Origin: Bubalus kerabau
Lineage: Eukaryota > Chordata > Mammalia > Artiodactyla > Bovidae
Direction: 5' to 3'
NCBI RefSeq assembly: GCF_029407905.1
Contig: NC_073626.1
Location: 85,525,482 to 85,589,481, forward strand
Length of the DNA: 64,000 bases
The position numbers were made by a program, and so were the translations under genes. Below are positions 1-10,887 of this stretch, in pieces. How positions within the stretch are numbered: position 1 is the first letter of the stretch; each line of letters starts with the position of its first letter. A model generated the notes under the pieces. The model was not told the DNA's origin, did not search any database, and saw only the letters and a program-made list of their open reading frames with translations.

Positions 1-15
1 GAGAGAGTGGGCTAG

Positions 16-340
16 CCAGTAGTCACTTCCTTATGTGCACTCCACAACTGGACCATTCAGAGATGTTCACGGAGTTATACAGAGAAGAGTAGAAGAAGGA
101 GACAGAGGTGGCCAGAAGGATAAAAGGGGGAAATGAAAAGGAGAGAGACAGATCCAGCCAGTAATCAGTTCCCTAAGTGTTCTCCACCGTCTGGAACACA
201 CAGAAATTCACAGAGTTGGGTAGAGTAGGGAGGGGTTATGGAGGAGATACAGGCGACCTGGTGGAGAAAACGGAGAGTCCAAAGGGAGAGAGAGCAGTCA
301 AGCTGGTAATCTCACTCCCTAGTGAAAAATGGGTCCTGAA
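16..340 (-). repeat. Tandem array A in the L1 5' UTR, period about 142-145 bp
   Basis: Three diverged copies start near 16, 158 and 303; each begins with a CCAGTAATC-like word followed by a TCC-CTAAGTG-like stretch. The copies carry substitutions, so this is an old duplication inside the family leader and not a recent expansion. Confidence 0.7.
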
Positions 341-358
341 GATTGGGTTCTTAAAGGT

Positions 359-960
359 ACAAAATTGGTAACAAATACATAAAAGCAAAAATTAAAAATC
401 TAGAGTAGAGTTTGGAATTTCAAAAATATGATGTTAGTGAAAAGAAGAAGGAAAAGAAAGAGAGAAAAATTGAACAAAGAAAAACAAACAAGGTCGTGAA
501 AATCATAAAGAAACTACAGGTACAAAATTGATAACTAATACCAAAAAGCAAAAGTTAAAAATCTGGAGTAGAGTTTGGAATTTCAAAAATACAATGTTAA
601 AAAAAAGAAGAAGAAAAATAAAGAGAGAAAACAAACAGACCAACAAAAACAATGTTGCAAAAATTATAAAGAAAATACAGGTACAAAATTGATATCAAAT
701 ACCAAAAAGCATAAATTAAAAATCTTGAGTAGAGTTTGGAATTGCAGATATACGATGTTATATAAAAGAAGAAGAGAAAGAAACAGAGGAAAAGAAAAAA
801 AAAAAAGTCACAGAAATTATAAAAAAAACTATAGGTACAAAATTGATAACATATACCAAAAGGCTAAAATTAAAAATCTAGAGTAGAGTTTGGAATTTCA
901 AAAATACAATGTTAAAGAAAAGAAGAAAAAAAAAAAACACGGTCAAAAAATTATAAAATA
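359..960 (-). repeat. Tandem array B in the L1 5' UTR, period about 155-163 bp
   Basis: The word GTACAAAATTGATA recurs near 357, 520, 681 and 835, each followed by an AAAAATCTAGAGTAGAG-type segment and a run of GAAAAGAAGA purines. This gives about four A/G-rich copies. It explains the lysine-rich spurious open frame at 575-886. Confidence 0.75.
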
Positions 961-2533
961 TATATATGAAGTTTGCTGAAGAAGAAAAAAAAAATAGGGT
1001 CTTTTTTTTTTTTGCAAAGTAATAGGTTATAAAAGTGAAAATTAAAGGACAATAGAGGACTTAAAATTTTTTTTTTTTAATTTAAAAAAAGAAAGAAAGA
1101 AAGATTGATCGTAAAAATAGTAAAAATATATCTAGGTCTTTCTCTGGTTTTGTTGTGAGTATTGTGGGTTCAGTTCATTTTTGGCTAGTTCCTTGGTCCG
1201 ACTTATATTTCTCAAGATCTATAGGCCCCTTCCTATGTAGTCCGTAGTAACCACAGGGTTTTAATCTATGGCCTGTAGCTTCCAAGGCATTTCCCTCTGT
1301 TATAGCTTCTTCTGTTTTCTGGTCTCTTCAGCGTCTGGTTTCCGCCCTGACACAAAGGGGACGGTGGAGGACACTATTTTTTTTTTTTTTTTAGGCTCAC
1401 TTGTTCAGTCGCACTGTGAGGAGGGAGGGAGGGAGGGGTGCTGCAAACAGATAACACTGGTGTGCGCTCGCAGTGCCTCAGCCACACTGGGTCTGCCCCC
1501 GCTCACGGCGCGTGTAGCCTCCCTGCCCACACTGCTCGGGCTCTAGGTTGTTCCGCCGGGAACAATCAGAGGCTGGCCCTGGGCTGACCTCCCAGGTCCA
1601 AGCCGCTCAGGTTCCGGCACTCGGGTAGTCCTCAGAGGCGCAGACTCGGTTGGGCCTGCGTTTTGTGTTCTTCCCAGATCCGAGCAGCTCAGGTGATGAG
1701 GTGTTTGGTGAGCGCCAATGCTGCGACTTAGCGCCTCCCCGCCACTCGGTTATCTGGGTGTAAAACCAGCGCACCTTCTCAGGCAGATGTTGACTGTCCA
1801 GACCCCCAAGAAGTTTTAGTTAGCAAAGAAGCCTGCTTACAGTTTTATAGATAGTGTCTCTCTGGGGCTGCGATTGCCCCCTTCCGGCTCTGGCTGCCTG
1901 TCACCGGAGGGGGAAGGTCTGCAGCCGGCTATCTCTGTTCAGTCCTTTGTTCCGTGCGCGGGCCTGGCAGTGTCTTAGGTTAGGGCTGGCTTTTTGCGTG
2001 GTAGATATCCCACAGTCTGGTTTGCTAGCCCAAATTATTTAGCTCAGATAGCGCTCAAGACATTCGGGCCAGATTCTTACTCTAAGCGTCACAGCCTGCG
2101 CTGCACTTCCCTGCCCAGCCCCCGCTTGCTAATGGCGTGTGCAGCCGTCTGCGCTGTTTCTCCACTGGGGGAGTTACCGTAGGGCTTGCAATCTGCGATT
2201 TTTAATTGGTTATTTATTTTTTTCTCCCTGTTATGTTGCCCTCTGTGCTTCCCAAGCTCGGCACAGATTCAGCAGTGAGAAGGTTTTCTGGTGTTTGGAA
2301 ACTTCTCTCTTTTTAAGACTCCCTTCCCGGGACGGAACTCCGTCCCGCCCTCTTTTGTCTCTTATTTTGTCTTTTATATTTTTTCCTACCTCCTTTCGAA
2401 GAGTTGGGTTGCTTTTCTGGGTGCCTGATGTCCTCTGCCGGCATTCAGAAGTTGTTTTGTGGAATTTACTCGACGTTTAAATGCTCTTTTGATGAATTTG
2501 TGGGGGAGAAAGTGTTCTCCCCGTCCTACTCCT

Positions 2534-2545
2534 CCGCCATCTTGG
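2534..2545 (-). promoter_or_regulatory. YY1-type site at the L1 5' end
   Basis: The minus strand reads CCAAGATGGCGG within the first 20 bases of the element. In human L1 the equivalent CAAGATGGC motif binds YY1 and positions transcription initiation at the first base. Presence is seen directly; use in this copy is inferred. Confidence 0.55.
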
Positions 2546-2829
2546 CTCCTCCGTGAGAGAAACTTGAAAGAAAAAAAATGTTAGTGGGTTACTGAAATTC
2601 AAATACTAAAAATTATATTTACCTAAGGATTTCTTCTGGCTTTGGGGATAACTAGTAAATTAAAAATTTTTATTTCAAGAAATATTAAATATATTTTCTT
2701 TGCTTAGTTTAGGAAAACAAAAACAAATTTATGTCTTAAATAAGTCAAAGGAAATTCTTAAAAATTTTCTTTCCATTAGTAGACCCTGGAAGTTAGATAT
2801 GTAGGTTTGAAATGTAGTGAACTCTGGGC

Positions 2830-2945
2830 TAAAATCAGGAGAAAATTCTACTTCTCAATTTGCCATAACTTGCTATGTAATCTTTTACAAATCATTGAAA
2901 CCTTTCTGTACTAGAACACTCATTATAGAATGAAAAAATTCTATT
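2830..2945 (+). repeat. Possible MIR relic
   Basis: The order of words (AATCAGGAG..., TTGCCATAACTTGCTATG, TAATCTTTTACAAATCATTGAAACC, AGAATGAAAAA) tracks the middle of the MIR SINE consensus in sense orientation with many substitutions. A repeat-library alignment is needed. Confidence 0.4.
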
Positions 2946-3609
2946 TTTTTCTAGGTTTGGTATTGTTTTTTTTACAATAAAATAATAAGACAATGTAACT
3001 ACTTGTAAAATGTGTTGCACAATAACAGTATCAGTAGAAGCAAAATTTTTGTATTTTTTGTAATCACTAAGGTATTTTGAAATAAAGCTGTTACTCTTGA
3101 AACATTAACACTATAATAATTAAATACACCTTTTATAAAAAATAAAATTCAGTATTAAAATATGCTTCTAAATTCCAAACATCTTAAAATCATAAAAATT
3201 ACACAACTATTCAAATAAAGCAATTATTTAATTTAAAATTTGATAAAAGGAGGGGGAGAGGAGATAAAACAATGGTAAGAGCCAATGGAAAAAATCACTA
3301 GTAATAACAGTTTAGAATTTAAATGTTTTTGTTATTTCAAAGCTCAGCTTGTTAATATAAAAAGTGTATACAAATAGATTGGGACCTTTAAATTAAAAAT
3401 ATATTTTGGACTATAAAGTCACTCAGATTACGTAAGCAAATGTGTTCACTACAGATTTATAGTTGACTTTGCATTTAATCCTTAAATTTTACTCAAATTG
3501 TGCTAAATTAGATATAACAATACAGTCAAAACTGCCATAAATTACAAAAAAGAAAAGAAAAAATAGAGAATGATTTTCTCTGATCAGGGAATTCATTTTT
3601 TTAAGATCT

Positions 3610-3785
3610 TGAGAGTTCTTCTAGTCTAATTTCCCATGTAGTTCAAGGATCTTTTAAGATTCCCTGAGCTTTGATTATCCAGGCTCTGCCCAAATGCCTC
3701 CGGTAATGGGAGGCTCATACTCTCCTGTGGCTGTTTTGGCGCAATATTTGAGATCTACTTTCCATAACCTGGATAACGAGTATCA
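3610..3785. repeat. Possible ancient CR1/L3-type relic
   Basis: The words CTTCTAGTCTAATTTCCC, CCAGGCTCTGCCCAAATGCC and GTAATGGGAGGCTCATACTC resemble a widespread ancient mammalian repeat motif (CCAGTGATGGGGAGCTCAC type). Family and boundaries are uncertain. Confidence 0.3.
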
Positions 3786-4334
3786 ATGACAATTTTAGCT
3801 CACACTAAAGCTTTTGGAAAATTAGATCCTTCTAGGTTTTTTTTTCTTAAATATAGATTCAATTACATCTGAAAATCAGTTGTATAACATAGACACGGGG
3901 GTGTCAAATACAGCAGATCGTTGACATGAATCTTAATATCCAGAAACTCATACCTTTTTAGGAGAAAGACTCAAAACAAATAATTGCAACTTGGTGTAAT
4001 AGGGGCAATGATAGAAGTATGAACATACTACAGAGGCAGCATAGAAGAGGTTTTAATAGATTTAAAGACTCATAGCAAATGAGTCTTCATTGAGCCACTG
4101 AGATGGGTGATAGAGATGGAAATGGAAGGTAGAACAAAAAGCACATACAAAGGCACTGAGGTCCGGATTACATAGTACATGTGGGAAATTGCAAGAGAGA
4201 GCCCAAATTAGGTCCCTCCTTTATTTCTATAATTGGCTTTCTTAAGAGTTTTATTGAAGTATATTTGATATATAAAAAATCATACATATTTATTGTTTGC
4301 AATTTGTTGTGTTTGGACATATATATACCTATGA

Positions 4335-4410
4335 GGGCTTCCAGGTGGTGCAAATGGTAAAGAATCTGCCTGCAATGGGTTGGAAAGATCTCCTGGAGAA
4401 GGGGATGGCT
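4335..4410 (+). mobile_element. Bov-tA SINE, fragment
   Basis: It starts at GGGCTTCCAGGTGGTGCAAA and carries the tRNA-Glu-derived A-box region (TGGTAAAGAATCTGCCTGCA). The B-box region is deleted and the copy ends after GGAGAAGGGGATGGC. About 75 bp of a roughly 210 bp SINE remain. Confidence 0.75.
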
Positions 4411-4646
4411 TCTTCTCCCACTTCTTCCAAGTGGCTGAAGTGAAATTAGCAAAGAAGAGATTAGATTGAGTTCAGAAGGAAATATTGACTTTATATAGTC
4501 ACTGCAGGAATTTTGAGCTTTAGTTTAGAAAGCCCCTGAATTTTGAGTGGAGGAATGACCCGAGAGACTTTTACATTATAATAGCTTATTTTGGCTGCTG
4601 AATTGAAAATAGACCAGAGCTGGCCAAGGGAAAAGAAAGGCTTGGT

Positions 4647-4675
4647 TTTTGTTTTGTTTTGTTTTGTGTGTTTTG
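4647..4675 (+). repeat. (TTTTG)n microsatellite
   Basis: Several TTTTG units followed by TGTG. It lies in otherwise unique sequence. Confidence 0.7.
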
Positions 4676-5068
4676 AGGGAGGGAAGATTGCTATTGCAGG
4701 TATTCGTGGCTTGGATTATAATCGTAGTAGCGGCTGTGGTTAAAATCAGTTCTCTTCTGCATAATTTTGAAGGTAGGATTAGCTGAAGGATTGGATATAG
4801 AATATGATAGAAAGTCATGGAATACTGTATACTTTTCACCTGAAATAGCAGAGTTGAAATTTACCTAAATGGAGAAGAGGAGCAAGTGAGTCTAGATAAC
4901 ATGGCTGTGAATAGTTTAGTTGTAGTCATTTACATTCATATGTAGGTTTAAATGTAGAAGGTGTAAGTTCATCCAGGAAAGCCAGGGAGAGACAAGGGCT
5001 AAGAGCCTTTACAGAGTATGGTTGCAGTGACTGAATCATGGAATTTAAACTCGCTGAGCAGAGTAGTG

Positions 5069-5278
5069 GGGCTTCCCTGGTGGCTCAGCTGGTAAAGAAT
5101 CTGCCTGCAATGCAGGAGATGCAGGTTTGATCCCTGGGTTAGGAAGAGACCTTAGAGAAGGGAAAGGCCACCCACTCCAGTATTCCTGCCTGGAGAATTC
5201 CATGGGCAGAGGAGCCTGGTGAGCCACAGTCCATGGGATTGCAAATAGCTGGACATAAGTGAGCAACACACACACACG
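5069..5278 (+). mobile_element. Bov-tA SINE, full length with TSD
   Basis: tRNA-Glu-like head (GGGCTTCCCTGGTGGCTCAG, B box GGTTTGATCCC), then the shared Bov body (GGCCACCCACTCCAGTATTC ... CCATGGGATTGCAAA) and a short (AC)n tail. A 9 bp direct repeat AGAGTAGTG flanks it at 5060-5068 and 5279-5287, supporting LINE-mediated insertion. Confidence 0.93.
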
Positions 5279-5287
5279 AGAGTAGTG

Positions 5288-5937
5288 AGGGCATCAGAGA
5301 GTGGAGGGTCAGTGAAAGGTGATGGGAATAATGACTGTAGATCTCATTCTGAGGACATCAAAAGACTTTAGACTTGTGGTACTGCCAGGAAGTGAACTGG
5401 AAAGATTATTCTGGTTATGTATTACAGTATGTGTCAGCTAAATTCTACTAAATTATTATTCACATCTTGATTTTTTTAACTGCTTTGTTAAGATAGTAGT
5501 ATTACCCCATTCCCTTAATGTCAGTGTGACATTATTAAAAAAGACAAATCAAGTCAGTTGTGCAAGTTATTTTTACAAAAGTCATCTTGCTTTCTAATGA
5601 TCACTATATGCTTTTCATTATATCAACATTTCTTTTCAAATGTTCACAAAATACATTGATTCTAGAAATTCTGGTTTAACTTGGTATCTATAATGAGGGA
5701 AATATTAAAGAACAGAGCTTTATATTTTATTGTGAGAGTCTAAGATCTAGAAAAAAAAGAATTATTTTATATTTTTGATGCATTCATTTTAAAGAATAAA
5801 AGTCATTTGATTTTTAAATTAAAAAAAAATGTTCCTGTTTATTGATATTAGCCTCGTAGATCTACTTATAGGATTTATATCCTCTCCACCAATTCTTTCA
5901 AATTTTTCTTTAAGTGTTTGGAAACTTTTTATAAAAA
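5288..5937. other. Unique AT-rich sequence
   Basis: No gene or recognisable repeat seen, apart from short A/T runs near 5750 and 5820. Confidence 0.5.
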
Positions 5938-6535
5938 AAGATTTATTTATTTGTTTATGGCTATGCTGGGTTTTCCTTGCTGCATGCAGGCTTTCTTTAG
6001 TTGTGGTATACAGGCTTCTCATTGTGGTTCTCATTTTTCTTGTTGTGGAGCACAGGTTCTAGGCATACGGGCTTCAGTTGCAGCATGTGGGCTCAGTAGT
6101 GGTGGCTCTCAGGCTCTAGAGTTATGGTTTAGTAGCTGTGACTCACAGGCTTAGCTGTCCTGTAGCATGTGGATCTTTCCAGACCAGGGATGGAACGCAA
6201 GTCTCCTGCATTGGCATGTGGGTTCTTTACAACTGCTGCTGCTGCTAAGTCACTTAAGTCGTGTTCAACCCTGTATGACCCCATAGATGGCAGCCCACTA
6301 AGCTCCTCTGTCCCTGGGATTCTCCAGGCAAGAACACTGGAGTGGGTTGCCATTTCCTTCTCCAATGCATGAAAGTGAAAAGTGAAAGTAAATTCGCTCA
6401 GTCGTGCCTGACTCTTAGCGACCCCATGGAATGCAGCCTACCAGGCTCCCCCATCCATGGGATTTTCCAGGCAAGAGTACTGGAGTCGGTTGCCATTGCC
6501 TTCTCCGTTTTTACAACTGAGCCACCAGGAAAACC
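5938..6535 (-). mobile_element. CHR-type tRNA SINE, split by a Bov-A2
   Basis: Read on the plus strand it has the order typical of an antisense CHR SINE: TTTATTTATTTG, GGCTATGCTGGG, repeated GGGCTTC / GTGGCTC words, then CCAGACCAGGGATGGAACG and the antisense tRNA head (CTGCATTGGCATGTGGG ... GAGCCACCAGG). The head is cut by the Bov-A2 at 6236-6509 and resumes at 6510. CHR SINEs are shared across whales, hippos and ruminants, so this is an older insertion. Confidence 0.82.
6236..6509 (-). mobile_element. Bov-A2 SINE (dimer) inserted in the CHR SINE
   Basis: Antisense Bov-A2: (CTG)n at 6236, two related monomers joined by AATGCATGAAAGTGAAAAG, ending CCATTGCCTTCTCCG. The 10 bp TSD TTTACAACTG at 6226-6235 and 6510-6519 duplicates part of the CHR head, proving the CHR copy is older. 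Confidence 0.93.
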
Positions 6536-7492
6536 CTCAAATGCTTTTGATAGTGTGCACCTTTCAGTAAAATATTTCTATGGATTTGTATCCCAACATG
6601 TGTTTATGTATAAATTATGTTCTTCAAATATAATTGAATACAAATATGATACATATATTATAAAACTTGGCCAGTTATAGGAACCAAAACAGAATGATGT
6701 TGAATGCGATGTTGTTTATTTTTATTTTCTTTTTTTTAGGATAAACACTTTTCTCACTTAAATAATTATAGTTAATATTACTACTAGCTGTATTTTAGTA
6801 ATAGTGACATGGTTGTATTAGATCTGATGATTTTATCATTGTCATTGACTTTTCACTCATAAATGTTTGATAGGAAATATGCCCAAAGGGGAAGAGGAAT
6901 TTTAGCACTACCATTTTCTAATTGTTCAGTTGTACCTGTGATAAGAGAATTGCCTTTGATGACTCCTTTGCAAGAGACTTTTTTGAATTTCTTGTTCATT
7001 TTGTGAGGGCAAATTTCATTAAGACTGGACAATGTAATCTGTAAATCTGCTTAACTGGTACACTAAATTGGAAAAGTTTAAATATGATCAAAGTCTCCTG
7101 TCTTAATGAAGTCCTACTGTTCCATTAGAATGTTTCCATAAACTAGTACAGCACGTATAATGGTCTCATATTTGGGCTCATTGAGGATGGTCTTGCCAAT
7201 CTGTATTTTAAATATTAGAAGAGCTCCATATCCTGACATCCTTCTTGTAGGCACTAGTTTTCCATCACAGGAAAAAAATTAACAAAAAGGACATATGGTA
7301 AATATTCAGTGAAGTACATGGAAGCTGAAATTCCTCATGCCCCTATAACTTCACTCTTTAGCATGTGTCCATCACTTCATTCATTTTTGCCAAAGAGGTA
7401 AGGAATCTCTTGGTATAACTCCCTTACTTGCTTCACTGTGGTTTTTACCTCCACTCCTATGATACCTACAGACATCTTTGGGGTGCTTTAAA
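6536..7492. other. Unique AT-rich sequence
   Basis: No gene or recognisable mobile element seen. Confidence 0.5.
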
Positions 7493-7568
7493 ACATTTTT
7501 TTTTGAGGTAACATTGGTTTTGTAACAGTATATAAGATTTATGTGTACAACATATTTCTACTTCTGTA

Positions 7569-7783
7569 GGGGACTTCCCTAGTGGCTCAGTGTTGAAGAA
7601 TCTGCCTGCTAATGCAGGAAACTTGGGTTCAATCCTAGAACTGGGAAGATCCCCTGGAGAAGGAAATGGCAACCCATTCCAGTATTCTGGCCTGGAGACT
7701 CCCATGGACAGAGGAGTCTGGTGGGCTATGGTCCATGGGGTCACGAAGAGTCAGACATGACCGACTGAGCATGCACACACATA
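7569..7783 (+). mobile_element. Bov-tA SINE
   Basis: Head GGGGACTTCCCTAGTGGCTC, B-box-like GGTTCAATCC, GATCCCCTGGAGAAGGAAAT, body ending GTCACGAAGAGTCAGACATG and a short (CA)n. No clear TSD was found. Confidence 0.88.
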
Positions 7784-8127
7784 ATGTAAAATCCTCCCTG
7801 TTTAGTGTACAGATTTATGAGATTTCACAAACACCTGCAGCCGTGTAGCTACCACTATGATCAACAATAGAACAATTCTATCACTCCAAGAATTACCCTT
7901 AAACACCACTTCATCTATTCCTCCTTCACCCCCACCCTAAGCCACAACTTGTCTGTTTTATACCTTATAGTTTTGCCTTTCCAGAATATTACATACTTGG
8001 AATCAGATAGTATGCATTCTTTTGAATCTGCCTTTTTCCATTTAGCATATTGCAGTTGAGATTCATCCATGTTTCTGTGTGTATCAGTAGTTTGTTTCCT
8101 TTTTCAGTTGACTAGTATTCCAATGTA

Positions 8128-8261
8128 TTGGAGAAGGAAATGGCAACCCACTCCAGTGTTCTTGCCTGGAGAATCCCAGGGACGGGGGAGCCTGGTGGGC
8201 TGCTGGCTACGGGGTCACAGAGAGTTGGACACGACTGAAGTGACTTGGCAGCAGCAGCAGC
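8128..8261 (+). mobile_element. Bov-A2 monomer with TSD
   Basis: One monomer (GGAGAAGGAAATGGCAACCC ... GAAGTGACTTGGCAGCAGCA) ending in (CAG)n. A 14 bp TSD, AGTATTCCAATGTA / AGTATTCCATTGTA (one mismatch), lies at 8114-8127 and 8262-8275 and belongs to the host L1. Confidence 0.9.
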
Positions 8262-8973
8262 AGTATTCCATTGTACGGATGTCCCATTCAGTGATTAGCT
8301 GAAGGACATCTGAGTTTTTCCCAAGTTTTAATAATCAGAAATAAAGCTGCTATAATAATTAGTATATAGTTTTTTGAGTGAATATGAGGAACAACCCCAT
8401 GTCCATGGAGTGGTGGCCGCGCAGGTGCAGGAGGGCTGAGAGGAGCCAATCCACGTACAAGGTCAGGAGGGGTGGCGGTGACGAGATACCAGTCATCAAA
8501 GGTAAGAGAAACCCAAGTAAGATGGTAAGTGTTGTGAGAGGGCATCAGAGGGCAAACAAACTGAAACCATAATCACAGAAAACTAGTCAGTCTAATCACA
8601 TGTACCACAGCCTGGTCTAACTCAATGAAACTAAGCCATGCCCTGTGGGGCCACCCAAGATGTGCGGGTCAAGGTGGAGAGGTCTGACAGAATGTGGGCC
8701 ACTGGAGAAGGGAATGGAAAACCACTTCAGTATTCTTGCCATGAGAACCCCATGAACATTATGAAAAGGCAAAATGATAGGATACTGAAAGAGGAACTCC
8801 CCAGGTTGGCAGGTGCCCAATATGCTACTGGAGATCAGTGGAGAAATAACTCCAGAAAGGATGAAGGAATGGAGCCAAAGAAAAAATGTACCCAGCTGTG
8901 GATGTGACTGGTGATAAGCAAGGTCTGATGCTGTAAAGAGCAATATTGCATAGGAACCTGTAATGTTAGGTCC

Positions 8974-9432
8974 ATGAATCAAGGCAAATTGGAAGTGGTC
9001 AAACAGGAAATGGCAAGAGTAAACATTGACATTCTAGGAATCAGCGAACTGAAATGGACTGGAATGGGTGAATTTAACTCAGATGACCATTATATCTACT
9101 ACTGCGGGCAGGAATCCCTAAGAAGGAATGGAGTAGCCATCATGGTCAACAAAAGAGTTCAAAATGCAGTACTTGGATGCAATCTCAAAAACAACAGAAT
9201 GATCTCTGTTCATTTCCAAGGCAAACCATTCAATATCACAGTAATCCAAGTCTATGCCCCAACCAGTAACGCTGAAGAAGCTGAAGTTGAACGGTTCCCT
9301 GAAGATCTACAAGACCTTTTAGAACTAACACCCAAAAAGATGTCCTTTTCATTTAGGGGACTGGAATGCAAAAGTAGAAAGTCAAGAAACACCTGGAGTA
9401 ACAGGCAAATTTGGCCTTGGAATACGGAATGA
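8974..9432 (+). pseudogene. BovB endonuclease N-terminal fragment (frameshifted)
   Basis: 152 codons of the APE-type endonuclease that nicks target DNA for target-primed reverse transcription. The ISELKWTG segment (with the family's catalytic Glu) and the QVYAPTS motif are present. The frame is lost near 9335-9355, just before the GDWNAKVG motif, which continues in another frame. Further on, the terminal SDH motif reads Ser-Asp-Arg at 9635-9643, so the catalytic His codon is replaced. The ORF2 start itself is not certain; the first Met shown is only the first in this frame. Confidence 0.85.
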
Positions 9433-9782
9433 AGCAGGGCAAAGGCTAATAGAGTTTTGCCAAGAAAATGCACTGGTCATAGCAAACACCCTCTTCCAAC
9501 AACACAAGAGAAGACTCTATACATGGACATCACCAGATGGTCAACACCAAAATCAAATTGATTATATTCTTTGCAGCCAAAGATGGAGAAGCTCTATACA
9601 GTCAGCAAAAACAAGACCAGGAGCTGACTGTGGCTCAGATCGTGAACTCCTTATTGCCAAATTCAGACTTAAATTGAAGAAAGTAGGGAAAACCACTAGA
9701 CCATCAGGTATGACCTAAATCAAATCCCTTATGATTATACAGTGGAAGTGAGAAATAGATTTAAGGGACTAGATCTGATAGA

Positions 9783-10285
9783 GTGCCTGATGAACTATGG
9801 AATGAGGTTCTTGGCATTGTACAGGAGACAGGAATCAAGACCATCCCCATGGAAAAGAAATGCAAAAAAGCAAAATGGCTGTCTGGGGAGGCCTTACAAA
9901 TAGCTGTGAAAAGAAGAGAAGTGAAAAGCAAAGGAGAAAAGGCAAGATATAAGCATCTGAATGCAGAGTTCCAAAAAATAGCAAGAAGAGATAAGAAAGC
10001 CTTCCTCAGTGATAAATGCAAAGAAATAGAGAAAAACAACTGAATGGGAAAGACTAGAGATCTCTTCAAGAAAATTAGAGATACCAAGGGAACATTTCAT
10101 GCAAAGATGGGCTCGATAAAGGACAGAAATGGTATGGACCTAACAGAAGCAGAAGATATTAAGAAGAGATGGCAAGAATACACAGAAGAACTGTACAAAA
10201 AAGATCTTCACAACCCAGATAATCATGATGGTATGATCACTGACCTAGAGCCAGACATCCTGGAATGTGAAGTCAAGTGGGCCTT
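9783..10285 (+). pseudogene. BovB inter-domain region (endonuclease to RT linker), broken
   Basis: Lys/Glu-rich stretch between endonuclease and reverse transcriptase, readable as two frames (9783-10043 and 10044-10355) separated by an in-frame TGA at 10041-10043, where the family normally encodes a sense codon. It includes KRREVKSKGEKARYKHLNAE and the EDIKKRWQEYTEELYKKD segment. The second frame then runs into the inserted L1-BT tail and stops. Confidence 0.75.
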
Positions 10286-10291
10286 AGAAAG

Positions 10292-10466
10292 GGGGGAGGA
10301 GGGAGGAGGGTTCAGGATGGGGAACACATGTATACCTGTGGTGGATTCATTTTGATATTTGGCAAAACTAATACAGTTATGAAAAGTTTAAAAATAAAAT
10401 AAAATTAAAAAAAATAAAATTAATTGAAAAAAAAATAAAAAATAAAAAAAAAAGTAAAAAAAAAAA
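10292..10466 (+). mobile_element. L1-BT 3' end inserted in BovB
   Basis: Severely 5'-truncated L1: the GGGAGGAGGGAGGAGGGTTC motif, ATACCTGTGGTGGATTCATT, GCAAAACTAATACAGTTATG and a long irregular A-rich tail. TSD AGAAAG at 10286-10291 and 10467-10472; the site is TT|AGAAAG, close to the L1 endonuclease preference TT|AAAA. Confidence 0.93.
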
Positions 10467-10887
10467 AGAAAGCATCACTACAAACAAAGCTAGTGGAGGT
10501 GATGGAATTCCAGTTGAGCTATTTCAAATCCTGAAAGATGATTCTGTGAGAGTGCTGCACTCAATATGCCAGCAAATTTGGAAAACTCATCAGTGGCCAC
10601 AGGACTGGAAATGGTCAGTTTCCATTCCAATCCCAAAAAAGGGCAATGCCAAAGAATGCTCAAACTACCACACAACTGCATTCATCTCACATGTTAGTAA
10701 AGTAATGCTCAAAATTCTCCAAGGCTTCAGCAATACGTGAACCGTGAACTTACTGATGTTCAATCTGGCTTAAGAAAAGGCAGAGGAACCAGAGATCAAA
10801 TTGCCAACATCTGTTGGATCATGGAAAAAGCAAGAGAGTTCCAGAAAAACATCTATTTCTCTTCATTGACTATGGCAAAAACTTTGT

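Larger units (their letters stand above)
1..2552 (-). mobile_element. L1-BT-type LINE, 5' UTR/promoter region (continues left of window)
   Basis: Read on the minus strand, the element opens at 2552 with the classic L1 start (GGAGGAGCCAAGATGGCGG) and runs leftwards through a CpG-rich leader (about 1380-2330), then A/G-rich tandem repeats, to the window edge. No ORF1 is reached, so only the 5' UTR is visible. An L1 that keeps its extreme 5' end was not 5'-truncated on insertion; ORF1, ORF2 and the A-tail should lie to the left. Short open frames in this stretch are chance. The family call comes from recognising the ruminant L1-BT leader; the exact subfamily is not resolved. Confidence 0.88.
2553..4334. 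other. Mostly unique AT-rich intergenic sequence
   Basis: No gene, SINE or young LINE is recognisable. It includes two possible ancient relics, listed separately, and near 4228-4330 a short AT-rich stretch resembling an old L1 3' UTR. Open frames are short and lack family features. Confidence 0.6.

Noticed and set aside
575..886. Lysine-rich 103-codon frame
   Set aside because: It is a reading of the A/G-rich tandem array in the L1 leader; it contains the repeat unit several times and has no domain.
1268..2480. Several open frames of 60-113 codons in GC-richer DNA
   Set aside because: They lie within the antisense L1-BT 5' UTR leader; overlapping frames and CpG-rich composition explain them.
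5069..5278. tRNA-Glu gene candidate from A and B boxes
   Set aside because: The boxes belong to a Bov-tA SINE; no complete cloverleaf or mature tRNA end is present. Same for the other Bov-tA copies.
6169..6372. Frames inside Bov-A2 and Bov-tA SINEs with recurring peptides (SCPTLCDPMDCS, EEPGGLQSMGSQ types)
   Set aside because: These recur in every SINE copy in both strands; they are SINE translations, not genes.
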